From Nitrososphaerota archaeon (GTDB lineage: Archaea; Thermoproteota; Nitrososphaeria; Nitrososphaerales; Gagatemarchaeaceae): a DNA stretch of 64,000 nt. The notes under the pieces are model-generated. The model saw only the letters and a program-made list of their open reading frames with translations, was not told the origin of the DNA and made no database searches. Numbering within the stretch: position 1 is the first letter of the stretch; the number at the start of each line of letters is the position of its first letter. The translations under genes were made by a program, and so were the position numbers. Positions 18,063-25,330 of this stretch are shown here, piece by piece. The stretch spans positions 51,719 to 115,718 of the forward strand of contig JAFLZH010000003.1 in the NCBI GenBank assembly GCA_029785615.1, given 5' to 3'.

Positions 18063-19095
18063 CGGAGCGGTGCGACCACTGATTCTGCTCTTTAAGCCTT
18101 GGGAAGGCGCTTCCTCGGAGCGCGTACCAGGCGGCCAGGAGCATCAGCGGGAGCTCGAAGTAGCTCCAGAAGGCGACCCCGGGGAGCAGGAAGAGGGCCA
18201 CGGCTGCGAAGCACCCGGAGCCCAGGGCCAGGGCGCCAAGGCTGCCGTCGCAGCGCCAGAGCAGGACCGCCAGGGCAGCGAGCGCTAGCAGCACCCTCAG
18301 CGCCGTCGGGGCCGAGCCGCCGAGGCTTACGAAGATTCCTTGGAGGCTGGGGTTCAGGGTCGGCCCGAACGCGCCGGCGTAGACGAGGGGGAGCGGGGAG
18401 CGCTGGAACTGGAACAGCACCGTGTCCAGGACGAAGGCTGCCGGGTCCCAGGCCAAGAACGGGAGGGCCACCGCAGTGGCCGTCAGGACGGAGAGCAGGG
18501 GGGGAATAGTCCGCCGCCTCCGGAGGGAGAACGCCGCATAGAAGGGGAACGCGAGCCACGCCTCGACGCTGGCCCCGAAGGCGAGCCCCCAGAAGACCGC
18601 CGATGTCTTCGGCCTCCCTTTCGCCTCTGCCAGCATCGCCACGGCCACGAATGCGATGGCAGGGAGGGAGTCGTTGATCAGGTAGGTCGAGAAGAGGACC
18701 ACCGGAGGGAAGAGGAAGTACGCCATGGACGAGAGTGGCCCCCTGGGACCGAGGAGGCTGAGCGAGACGACGGTCACCAGGTCCGTCGCCACCATCCCCA
18801 GGGTGGCGGCGCCGAGGGCCCCGGCGGGGGCGATGAAGACGAAGATCCCCGGGAGATAGGCGAAGACCTCCGCCGCCCCCGGGGTGGCGAGACCGCTCGG
18901 GGCAGCGTAGAAGGCGCCGTAGGGGTCCACGCCGCGGAGCAGGTAGCCGACCGCCTGGGCGTTGTAGTAGGACACGTCGGTGAAGTAGTGCGAGTTCGCG
19001 ACGAGCAGGGTGACCCTAGCGGCCAGGCCGATGGAGAGGGCGAGGAGGACCCAGGGGGTGAGGAGGGTCCGTCCTCGGGGGGAGCTAGCTGCCAA
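17746..19095 (-). CDS. GT87-like (DUF2029) membrane glycosyltransferase
   Basis: A polytopic protein resembling archaeal mannosyltransferases of the GT-C fold (GT87/DUF2029), which use polyprenyl-phosphate sugars outside the membrane. Support comes from the first loop DVSYYNAQAVGYLLRGVDPY with its acidic residue, then a YLPG stretch and many hydrophobic helices. The convincing part runs from TTG 19095 to about 18095 and ends LRGSAFPRLKE. After that the open frame continues to 17746 only as a frame-shifted reading of the next gene. In another frame a TAA lies right after LPKA near 18092, the natural-looking end. Start and stop are both uncertain. Confidence 0.6.
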   Translation of the reverse strand: MAASSPRGRTLLTPWVLLALSIGLAARVTLLVANSHYFTDVSYYNAQAVGYLLRGVDPYGAFYAAPSGLATPGAAEVFAYLPGIFVFIAPAGALGAATLGMVATDLVTVVSLSLLGPRGPLSSMAYFLFPPVVLFSTYLINDSLPAIAFVAVAMLAEAKGRPKTSAVFWGLAFGASVEAWLAFPFYAAFSLRRRRTIPPLLSVLTATAVALPFLAWDPAAFVLDTVLFQFQRSPLPLVYAGAFGPTLNPSLQGIFVSLGGSAPTALRVLLALAALAVLLWRCDGSLGALALGSGCFAAVALFLLPGVAFWSYFELPLMLLAAWYALRGSAFPRLKEQNQWSHRSDERSRGQADVQDCSLGLLRHNRRGSGVRHREVAFPHQRAHRQGPGGRLLPLPALLRPADHLLQCRLRGPLLQRAEDLGGHGLEVAPLAPHVPPALRLRGRLLRGL

Positions 19096-19131
19096 ACTGG
19101 GCCGAAACCTGGCCCCGCCGGGGGTGCCGAA

Positions 19132-19139
19132 CTTAAAAG
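19132..19139. promoter_or_regulatory. TATA box between divergent genes
   Basis: CTTAAAAG lies 26-33 nt before TTG 19165 of the aminotransferase gene, the expected leaderless spacing. Read on the other strand it lies about 40 nt before the TTG 19095 proposed for the membrane glycosyltransferase, so it may drive both. Confidence 0.5.
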
Positions 19140-19164
19140 CGAAGCCGCCCCGGGGCGGGCTGCC

Positions 19165-20277
19165 TTGGCTTTCATCCCCGTGAACAAACCGCTCATCGGG
19201 GAGGAGGAGAAGAAGGCGGTCCTCGACGTGGTGTCCTCGGGCATGTTGGTCAACGCCTCCTACGAGGGAGGCCCCTGGGTGAGGGCGTTCGAGGGGAAGG
19301 CGAAGAGCCTGCTCGGGACGCGGCACGTGGTGGCGGTGAACTCGGGGACCGCGGCCCTGCACACGGTCCTGATGGCCCTGGGGGTCAAGCCCGGGGACGA
19401 GGTGATAGTCCCGTCGTTCACCTTCCTGGCGACGGCCAACGTGGTCCTCGCCTGCGGAGCCAAGCCGGTCTTCGTCGACATAAAGGAGGACTACAACATG
19501 GACCCGGCTGCGCTGAAGAGGGCGGTGACCGGGAAGACGAAGGCGGTCATACCGGTCCACATCTACGGCTACCCCGCTGACATGGACGAGATACGCGAGG
19601 TCGCCGCGGAGAGATCGATACGGGTGGTCGAGGACGCCGCCGAGTCTCTGGGGGCGACCTACAGGGGGACCCAGACGGGCAAGCTCTCAGACGCAGGGTG
19701 CTTCAGTCTCTACGCCACCAAGGTGGTTACCTCCGGGGAGGGGGGCGCCATCTCGACGGACGACGACGAGCTCGCCGACAGGCTCAGGCTGGTCAGGAAC
19801 CACGGCCAGGTGCATGGCTACGACTCCAGGCACCTGGGGTACAACTACCGCCTGCCGGAGATGAGCGCTGCCCTCGCGTCGGTCCAGATGGACAGGCTGG
19901 ACGGGTTCCTGAAGGCGAGGGCCAGGAACGCGAAGTACCTCGGCGAGCGCCTTGCAGGGGTGCGGGGGTCGAAGTTCACCCAGGCCTCCGCCGACAGGAC
20001 GCACGTCTTCTATCTCTATACGCTGCACCTCGCGAAGAACAGGGACAAGGTCCAGCAGGCACTCAAGGCGGCGGGGGTCGGATCTGCCGTTTACTGGCCG
20101 ACCCCGGTGCACAGGACTCCCCTGTACAGCGAGCTCGGCTACGCTGAGAAAGAGCTGCCTGTGACCGAAGACTCCGCGGGCCACGTCCTCTCCATCCCGG
20201 TCCACCCTGGCCTGACCCAGGACGAGCTCCAGACGGTGGCCGACTCGTTCCTGGCCGCAGCGCGCGAGCACCTGTAG
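19165..20277 (+). CDS. DegT/DnrJ/EryC1/StrS-family aminotransferase
   Basis: A 370-residue PLP enzyme of the sugar aminotransferase family, which usually adds an amino group to a keto-sugar nucleotide used for glycans. The chain has NSGTAALHTVLMALGVKPGDEVI, the EDAAESLGA motif with the PLP-ring Asp, and SLYATKVVTSGEGGAI with the Schiff-base Lys. TTG 19165 begins the conserved FIPVNKPLIGEEE N terminus and sits about 29 nt after CTTAAAAG. It is followed 13 nt later by a glycosyltransferase-like gene and faces a membrane glycosyltransferase, so a surface-glycan role is reasonable. Confidence 0.93.
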   Translation: MAFIPVNKPLIGEEEKKAVLDVVSSGMLVNASYEGGPWVRAFEGKAKSLLGTRHVVAVNSGTAALHTVLMALGVKPGDEVIVPSFTFLATANVVLACGAKPVFVDIKEDYNMDPAALKRAVTGKTKAVIPVHIYGYPADMDEIREVAAERSIRVVEDAAESLGATYRGTQTGKLSDAGCFSLYATKVVTSGEGGAISTDDDELADRLRLVRNHGQVHGYDSRHLGYNYRLPEMSAALASVQMDRLDGFLKARARNAKYLGERLAGVRGSKFTQASADRTHVFYLYTLHLAKNRDKVQQALKAAGVGSAVYWPTPVHRTPLYSELGYAEKELPVTEDSAGHVLSIPVHPGLTQDELQTVADSFLAAAREHL

Positions 20278-20290
20278 AGGGAGGGCCCGC

Positions 20291-20839
20291 ATGAAGACAT
20301 TCGTATCCATGATGTGCCATCCGGAGCGGGAGCCGAAGATAGACGTCCCCCAGGACGAGAGGTACGAGCTCTACGTCAACAAGACCCCGAACTACGCCGA
20401 GGCGTACAAGCAGGCGATAGGGATGGCGCTGGAGAGGGGGGCAGACCTGGTGACGGCGGACACAGACGGCTACCACCCTGCGGCCGAAATCGCCAAGCTC
20501 GCCGCGGGGGATTTCGGGGACGGGGCGTTCCTCGTCCTCCCATACCGGGAGAACATAGGGTTCCAGTCGAAGTCGTTTTCGTACTTCTTCTCCCTGCTCG
20601 AGAGGAGGCGGGTCAGGGACTCAACCAGCGGGCTCTGCAGGCTGTCGCTGGACCTGATGAGGTCCCTCCCGCCCCTGAAGGCGACGGACATGACGGTCCA
20701 CATCGAGATACTGAAGCGCGCCCTGAAGTCAGGGGCGCGGCTGGTCCAGTACGGGTACCTGTCATCGGCCAACGACGAGGCGGAGTCGAGGAGGACGAAG
20801 TACTACCAGCTGAAGCTCATCGGGGCGGCCTTCAGGTAG
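20291..20839 (+). CDS. GT2-like glycosyltransferase domain protein
   Basis: A 182-residue protein resembling a short GT-A fold such as dolichol-phosphate mannosyltransferase. The signature is DLVTADTDGYHPAAEIAKLA near residue 55, matching the DADGQHP-type nucleotide-sugar and metal site. NIGFQSKSFSYFFSLL and DSTSGLCRLSLDLM resemble the later acceptor-side segments. The N-terminal strand is atypical and the protein is shorter than most relatives, so activity is not certain. It probably shares an operon with the upstream aminotransferase. Confidence 0.7.
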   Translation: MKTFVSMMCHPEREPKIDVPQDERYELYVNKTPNYAEAYKQAIGMALERGADLVTADTDGYHPAAEIAKLAAGDFGDGAFLVLPYRENIGFQSKSFSYFFSLLERRRVRDSTSGLCRLSLDLMRSLPPLKATDMTVHIEILKRALKSGARLVQYGYLSSANDEAESRRTKYYQLKLIGAAFR

Positions 20840-20953
20840 CCCCCAGACGTTGCCCCGGCGGGGATGGACATCGGCGGGCCGCGACAGAAGGCGGTCGGGT
20901 GGAACCGGCGCGTCCCAGCACTCTCCTTGACCGAGGCGGAAGGGAGCTCCCGG

Positions 20954-21205
20954 CTACCTCTCGGCGCGGCTCCCAAGCAGCACGAGCTTCGACTTCTGTC
21001 CTCGCGACCCGTCGCCTTCGGGCGATGAGCACGGGCAGTCCCGTCTGCACTCAACGGTAATCACGTGCCCGGTCGGCCAGTGGGGGACGCCCAGCAGCCT
21101 GCTGCGGGTCACGTGGTGCTTCCAGCGTCCCCCCTCGAACACCACTTCGTGGCCGCAGTTCCTGCAGCGGCCGAACTCAAGCCTGGCGAACTCAAGCCTG
21201 GCCAT
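20954..21205 (-). CDS. Small zinc-ribbon protein
   Basis: An 83-residue protein with CRNCG near residue 14 and CRRDCPC near residue 53, plus histidines between them, consistent with a zinc ribbon. No family is recognised. A CTAATAAGC box about 27 nt before ATG 21205 supports expression. The first residues contain a perfect 15-bp tandem duplication that repeats RLEF(A/G). The C terminus is basic and low in motifs. Confidence 0.55.
   Translation of the reverse strand: MARLEFARLEFGRCRNCGHEVVFEGGRWKHHVTRSRLLGVPHWPTGHVITVECRRDCPCSSPEGDGSRGQKSKLVLLGSRAER
21172..21201. repeat. Perfect 15-bp tandem duplication
   Basis: CGAACTCAAGCCTGG occurs twice head to tail (21172-21186 and 21187-21201). It is in frame and repeats five residues at the N terminus of the small zinc-ribbon protein. 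Confidence 0.95.
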
Positions 21206-21331
21206 CCCCTCTGAGGGATGCTTGCGGCTTATTAGGCGATAGGCGCGGGATGCGGGTAATGGTGCGGCGGGTCAGCTCTGCGGAGGTCGGCCCTTGCAAG
21301 GTCAGGGAAGCAGTCGGGCGGCTGGGATAAG

Positions 21332-21640
21332 ATGGAGCATGCGCGCCGGGGGGTTGGGTCCCTGGGACGGTCGAAGTTGGTGCGGACGGTGGTCTGTCTT
21401 CTGGCAGCCGCGGGGTGCTTCGCGGTCGCGCTGAGCCAGTATGAAGTCTACGCGCAGCCTTCCACTCGGTACTGCACCAGCCCGGTTCTCAGCGCGCCGT
21501 TTCCCTGCGACATCGGGGCGGTCGGCGTGGCGTTCATCTTCGCGCTGGCTGCCCTGGCGCTCCTGGCGATGGGCGTCCGGGGGGCGCTGAGGAACATGAG
21601 GGGGTCGGGCCGGGTCCGCAGCGGGGGCGACTGGGCATGA
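21332..21640 (+). CDS. Small two-helix membrane protein
   Basis: A 102-residue protein with a basic N terminus, a hydrophobic helix near residues 18-36, a loop with two cysteines (RYCTSP and FPCDIG) that would lie outside, and a second helix near 62-82 followed by an Arg/Gly-rich tail. No family is recognised. The promoter is unclear. The composition and positive-inside layout favour a real gene, but evidence is modest. Confidence 0.5.
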   Translation: MEHARRGVGSLGRSKLVRTVVCLLAAAGCFAVALSQYEVYAQPSTRYCTSPVLSAPFPCDIGAVGVAFIFALAALALLAMGVRGALRNMRGSGRVRSGGDWA

Positions 21641-21736
21641 CCGCCAGCCGAGCCTTCGCTCCGAGGGCTGATGAGCCGTTCGACCCGGTCGCTAGCATAA
21701 GATAGAAATACGAGGGGAGGCGGGCGAATCAACGAA

Positions 21737-21949
21737 TTGAGCGAAGCTACCCCCGCGCCAGCCCCGGAGACGACGCCGAAAGAGCAGCCAGCCAAGGTCT
21801 TCGCGGGTGCGGTATACGAGTGCGTGCGGTGCGGGACCAAGACCACCCAGGAGGAGCTTTCGAGGCTCCCCGAAGTGAAGTGCATCTGCGGCTACAGGGT
21901 CTTCCGAAAGGTGCGGCCGTCTGTCGTCAAGCAGATCAAAGCCGTCTGA
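21737..21949 (+). CDS. rpo12: DNA-directed RNA polymerase subunit Rpo12 (RpoP)
   Basis: A 70-residue homologue of the small zinc-binding RNA polymerase subunit (eukaryotic Rpb12/RpoP). The core YECVRCGTKTTQEEL and the CICGYRVFRKVRP stretch give a C-x2-C plus C-x-C zinc site, and the family's basic C terminus follows. An N-terminal extension of about 25 residues rich in Pro, Ala and Glu precedes the core. TTG 21737 lies about 30 nt after GATAGAAATACG. It stands alone before the HMG-CoA synthase operon. Confidence 0.93.
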   Translation: MSEATPAPAPETTPKEQPAKVFAGAVYECVRCGTKTTQEELSRLPEVKCICGYRVFRKVRPSVVKQIKAV

Positions 21950-22030
21950 GCGGCCTTCCAATCCTTCGTCGATTGTCTATCCATAGTTCACAGGTTTAAT
22001 TAGCCGCTGCAATGCGGCGGTCTGACCGCT

Positions 22031-23074
22031 TTGTATCTGATGCAGAGCAAGGAGAGGGCAGCCATACTGGGGTATGGGGCCTACGTCCCATACTACAGGC
22101 TCCCGACCACCGAGATAGCGCGCGTCTGGAAGGGGGGAGGTTCCGGGCCCAACGTGGAGAAGGCAGTGGCCGCCATTGACGAGGACACCGTGACCATGGC
22201 AATCGAGGCGTCGCGGTACGCCATGAAGATGGCCGGGACGGATAAGCTGGGCGCAGTCTTCGTGGGGACCGAGTCGAAGCCCTACGCCGTGAAGCCCTCA
22301 AGCACCATGGTCGCCCAGGCCCTGGGCCAGCACCACACCCTGGCCGCTGACCTGGAGTTCGCCTGCAAGGCCGGGACCGAGGCGATGCAGATAGTCACCG
22401 GGCTGGTGGGGTCGGGGATGATCGAGGCGGGGCTCGCTGTGGGGATGGACACCGCCCAGGGGAGGCCCGGGGACGACCTCGAGTACACGGCCGCGAGCGG
22501 GGGGGCAGCCTATGTGATAGGCAGGATGTCAAAGAAGGCGCTGGCGGTCATCGACTGCAGCACTTCGTTCGTTTCAGACACAGGGGACTTTTGGAGGCGG
22601 GCCCACGAGAGGTATCCGCGGCACCTCTCCAGGTTCACGGGTGAACCGGCGTACTTCTATCACATCGAGAACTCCGTAAAGACGCTCTTCGAAGAGACCG
22701 GGCACAAACCGTCGGACTTCAAGTACGCGGTCTTCCACCAGCCGAACCCTAGGTTCCCCGTCGAGGTGGCCTCCAGGCTGGGGTTCACCATGGAGCAGAT
22801 CAAGACAGGGCTCCTCAACCCGCTGATAGGGAACACCTACTCCGGGAGCTCCCCCATAGGGCTGGCCGCCGTCCTGGACGAGGCCCAACCAGGGGACAAG
22901 ATACTCGTGGCGAGCTTCGGCTCGGGGGCGGGTTCCGACGCTTTCTGCATTGAGGTTTTGGAAGGGGTCACTGGTGCGAGGGGGGTGAACCCCACTGTGA
23001 GGTCGATGCTGGAGCGGAGCACCAAGATCGATTACTCCACATACTCGAAGTTCAGGGACAAGCTGCACAAGTAG
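22031..23074 (+). CDS. Hydroxymethylglutaryl-CoA synthase, archaeal type
   Basis: The first committed enzyme of the mevalonate pathway, condensing acetyl-CoA and acetoacetyl-CoA to HMG-CoA for archaeal isoprenoid lipids. The thiolase-fold catalytic Cys is in LEFACKAGTEAMQ near residue 112 and the His in YAVFHQPNPRFP near residue 237. ILGYGAYVPYYRL is the usual N terminus. TTG 22031 (with ATG 22040 as an alternative) follows a TTTAATTA box by about 33 nt. It is followed closely by a thiolase and a DUF35 protein, the arrangement known to form a channelling complex in archaea. Confidence 0.95.
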   Translation: MYLMQSKERAAILGYGAYVPYYRLPTTEIARVWKGGGSGPNVEKAVAAIDEDTVTMAIEASRYAMKMAGTDKLGAVFVGTESKPYAVKPSSTMVAQALGQHHTLAADLEFACKAGTEAMQIVTGLVGSGMIEAGLAVGMDTAQGRPGDDLEYTAASGGAAYVIGRMSKKALAVIDCSTSFVSDTGDFWRRAHERYPRHLSRFTGEPAYFYHIENSVKTLFEETGHKPSDFKYAVFHQPNPRFPVEVASRLGFTMEQIKTGLLNPLIGNTYSGSSPIGLAAVLDEAQPGDKILVASFGSGAGSDAFCIEVLEGVTGARGVNPTVRSMLERSTKIDYSTYSKFRDKLHK

Positions 23075-23082
23075 GCGATAGT

Positions 23083-24246
23083 GTGAGCGGACAAAGGGCG
23101 TACGTGGCCTCGGTCGGGATGACCCCCATCGGGGACCACTGGGGCAAGTCCATCCTGGACCTGGCCGTCGACGCATCGAGGGGTGCTCTGGCAGGGCTGG
23201 GGGGGAAGAAGGTCGACCAGGTGATAGTCGGGAACATGTTCAGCGCCGTGGGCGCAAGCCAGGAGCACCTGGGGGCCCTGGTGACCAGCGCTCTGGGGCT
23301 TAGGGGGACGCCGGCGTTCAAGGTGGAGGCGGCCTGCGCGTCCGGGGGGTCGGCGTTCAACACAGGGTACAGGCTGGTGAAGTCTGGGGCGATAGGGAGC
23401 GCCCTGGTCGTAGGGGTCGAGAAGATGCGAGACCTCGAGCCAGAGGAGGCGTCCCGGGCCCTGGCCATGGCGGAGTCGGCCGAGTACACCCAGTTCGTCG
23501 GCGCGACATTCGCGGCCCTCAACGGCCTCCTGGCCAGGCTCTACATGGAGCAGGAGAACGTCACCAGGGACGAGCTGAGCGCGATGCCCGTGCTGGACCA
23601 CGCCAACGCCGTCACCGCCGCCCATGCGCAGTTCAGGAAGGCCATCACCCCCGAGGTGGTGTCCAGATCCGCCCTCATCTCCGACCCGCTGAGGCTCTTC
23701 GACTGCGCCCCGGTGGGGGACGGGGCCGCGGCGGCCCTGATCGTGAACGACGACGCCCTGGCGGGGGCCAAGGGGGGGCACGTCGAGATCCTTGGAGGGA
23801 AGATCGCGACCACCGAGTTCAGCGTGTACGAGAGGGAAGACATGCTCGACTTCCTGGCCACGAAGGAGGCGTTCAAGGGGGCCATGGCGGAGGCAGGGCT
23901 GGCCCCAGGCAAGCTGAGCCTGGCGGAGGTGCACGACGCCTTCTCCGTGGTCGGCGCGCTCTCACTGGAAGCCATGGGGTACTCGAAGCGCGGCCAGGGC
24001 TCCAAGGACGCCAAGGCAGGGAAGTACTCGATGGACGGCGAGCTCCCCATCAACACCTTCGGGGGGCTGAAGGCCCGGGGGCACCCGGTTGGCGCGACCG
24101 GGATGTACCAGATAGCGGAGGCCTTCCTCCAGCTGGCTGGGAAGGCGGGGAAGAACCAGGTGGAAGGGGCGCAGTACGCCGCCACCCAGAACATCGGAGG
24201 GGTGGACTCCACCAGCGCGGTGCACGTCTTCGGGAGGGCTTCGTAG
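23083..24246 (+). CDS. Acetyl-CoA C-acetyltransferase (thiolase)
   Basis: A 387-residue archaeal thiolase that makes acetoacetyl-CoA. The nucleophilic Cys is in VEAACASGGSAF near residue 85. The C-terminal active-site stretches are VHDAFSVVGALS and GGLKARGHPVGATGMYQ. It starts with GTG 23083, 8 nt after the HMG-CoA synthase gene, and ends immediately before the DUF35 gene, so the three are almost certainly one operon. Family knowledge says acetoacetyl-CoA passes directly to HMG-CoA synthase via a shared CoA site in this complex. Confidence 0.95.
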   Translation: MSGQRAYVASVGMTPIGDHWGKSILDLAVDASRGALAGLGGKKVDQVIVGNMFSAVGASQEHLGALVTSALGLRGTPAFKVEAACASGGSAFNTGYRLVKSGAIGSALVVGVEKMRDLEPEEASRALAMAESAEYTQFVGATFAALNGLLARLYMEQENVTRDELSAMPVLDHANAVTAAHAQFRKAITPEVVSRSALISDPLRLFDCAPVGDGAAAALIVNDDALAGAKGGHVEILGGKIATTEFSVYEREDMLDFLATKEAFKGAMAEAGLAPGKLSLAEVHDAFSVVGALSLEAMGYSKRGQGSKDAKAGKYSMDGELPINTFGGLKARGHPVGATGMYQIAEAFLQLAGKAGKNQVEGAQYAATQNIGGVDSTSAVHVFGRAS

Positions 24247-24633
24247 TTGGCCATACAGTACTGGAGGATAAGGGACAGGTACTACCGGCTCATCGGGAGC
24301 AGGTGCGGGGCCTGCGGGTCCGAGTTCTTCCCTCCTGTCTACAGGTGCAAGAAGTGCGGGTCCGAGGACATCGCCGACAGGGAGATGCCCAGGACAGGCA
24401 AGATACTGACGCACACCCTGCTCCACGAGCCGCTCCCAGGGTTCGAGGCCCTGGCCCCGTTCTACCTCGCCGTGGTGAAGCTCGACAACGGGGCGAAGGT
24501 GCTCACCCAGATAGTCGACTCACCCCCTGATGCGGTGAAGTCGGGGGCCAAGGTCAGGGCGGTTGTGAGGAGGGCCAAGGTGGACGGAGACTCGGGGCAG
24601 ATCTTCTACGGCTACAAGTTCGTGGTGGAGTAG
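24247..24633 (+). CDS. DUF35 zinc-ribbon/OB-fold scaffold of the thiolase-HMG-CoA synthase complex
   Basis: A 128-residue DUF35 protein. The N-terminal rubredoxin-like zinc ribbon has CGACGSEFFPP and CKKCGSED, and an OB-fold follows from about residue 55. In archaea this protein bridges thiolase and HMG-CoA synthase. TTG 24247 directly follows the thiolase stop with no spacer, so translational coupling is likely. Confidence 0.93.
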   Translation: MAIQYWRIRDRYYRLIGSRCGACGSEFFPPVYRCKKCGSEDIADREMPRTGKILTHTLLHEPLPGFEALAPFYLAVVKLDNGAKVLTQIVDSPPDAVKSGAKVRAVVRRAKVDGDSGQIFYGYKFVVE

Positions 24634-24638
24634 GCCGC

Positions 24639-25227
24639 TCAGGGCGCCTCCCGCATGACGACGCTGCTCTTCCCGTAGGGCCCGACGACCTCGAACCCCT
24701 CCCTCTCGAACATCGACTTCGTCCCGAACCAGGCCGCCAGCGCCCCCCTGTGGGTAATCGGATACGCCTCCACTGTCCCTCCACCCCGGGCTCTGATGGA
24801 GTGAGTCCAGGGCGGCCGCCAGGGCCAGCTTGGCGACCTCTCTGCGCCGGTACGCCCTGTCGACGGACAGGCAGGTGACCCTCCAGATCTTCTCCCCTCC
24901 GTCAGGCCCGAGGGCCTTGTAGCTTCTGGCCACGTCGACCCTGGGGAGCTCCTCCCTGGGGCCGTACTGGCACCACCCTACGGGCTCCGCGCCGTCGTAC
25001 ACCAGGATGCCGTGGGCCCGCCCCTGCTCGACGAGAGGCTTCTTCTCGTCCCGGTTCCTCCTGGCCTTCCGCTCCAAAGGCCACCCCCTGGTCTCCTTCG
25101 GGGGCCGCTCCCGCTGATAGTAGATGCACCAGCAGACCCCCCACTCGCCATGCTTGCCGAAGAGCTTCTGGAAGTCGGGCTAAGTCTCCTTCGAGAGCTC
25201 CCGCGTGTAGAAGTCGGGCCGGGGCAC
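24639..25227 (-). pseudogene. GNAT-family acetyltransferase broken by a nonsense codon and a 4-bp duplication
   Basis: Pieced together across two lesions, this reads as one GNAT protein of about 195 residues. From GTG 25227 it begins PRPDFYTRELSKET, then meets TAG (25180-25182) where the context PDFQKLFGKHG suggests Trp (TGG). It continues through the VCWCIYYQRERP and LSVDRAYRRREVAKLALA acetyl-CoA-site segments. Near 24797-24804 the four bases GAGT are duplicated in tandem, shifting the frame; removing one copy restores IRARGGGTVEAYP and an end at VVMREAP. Two independent lesions point to a true pseudogene. A GTTAACGC box lies about 25 nt upstream of the GTG. Confidence 0.8.
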
Positions 25228-25330
25228 GCCCTGGCATGCGGCCGGGGGCGTTAACTGCGTCGCGCCTGAGCCAAGGGATCCCGGAGAGCCACGACAGTTA
25301 AGACGAATGCGGCGGCAAGGGTGCGGGGCG

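Noticed and set aside
24520-25077. A single intact 185-residue protein on the minus strand
   Set aside because: Its second half is nonsense composition and overlaps the DUF35 gene; the sensible continuation is in another frame, showing a frameshifted acetyltransferase.
25180-25182. TAG read as pyrrolysine in the acetyltransferase
   Set aside because: The gene also carries a frameshift, no pyl genes are visible, and many normal genes in the window end in TAG.
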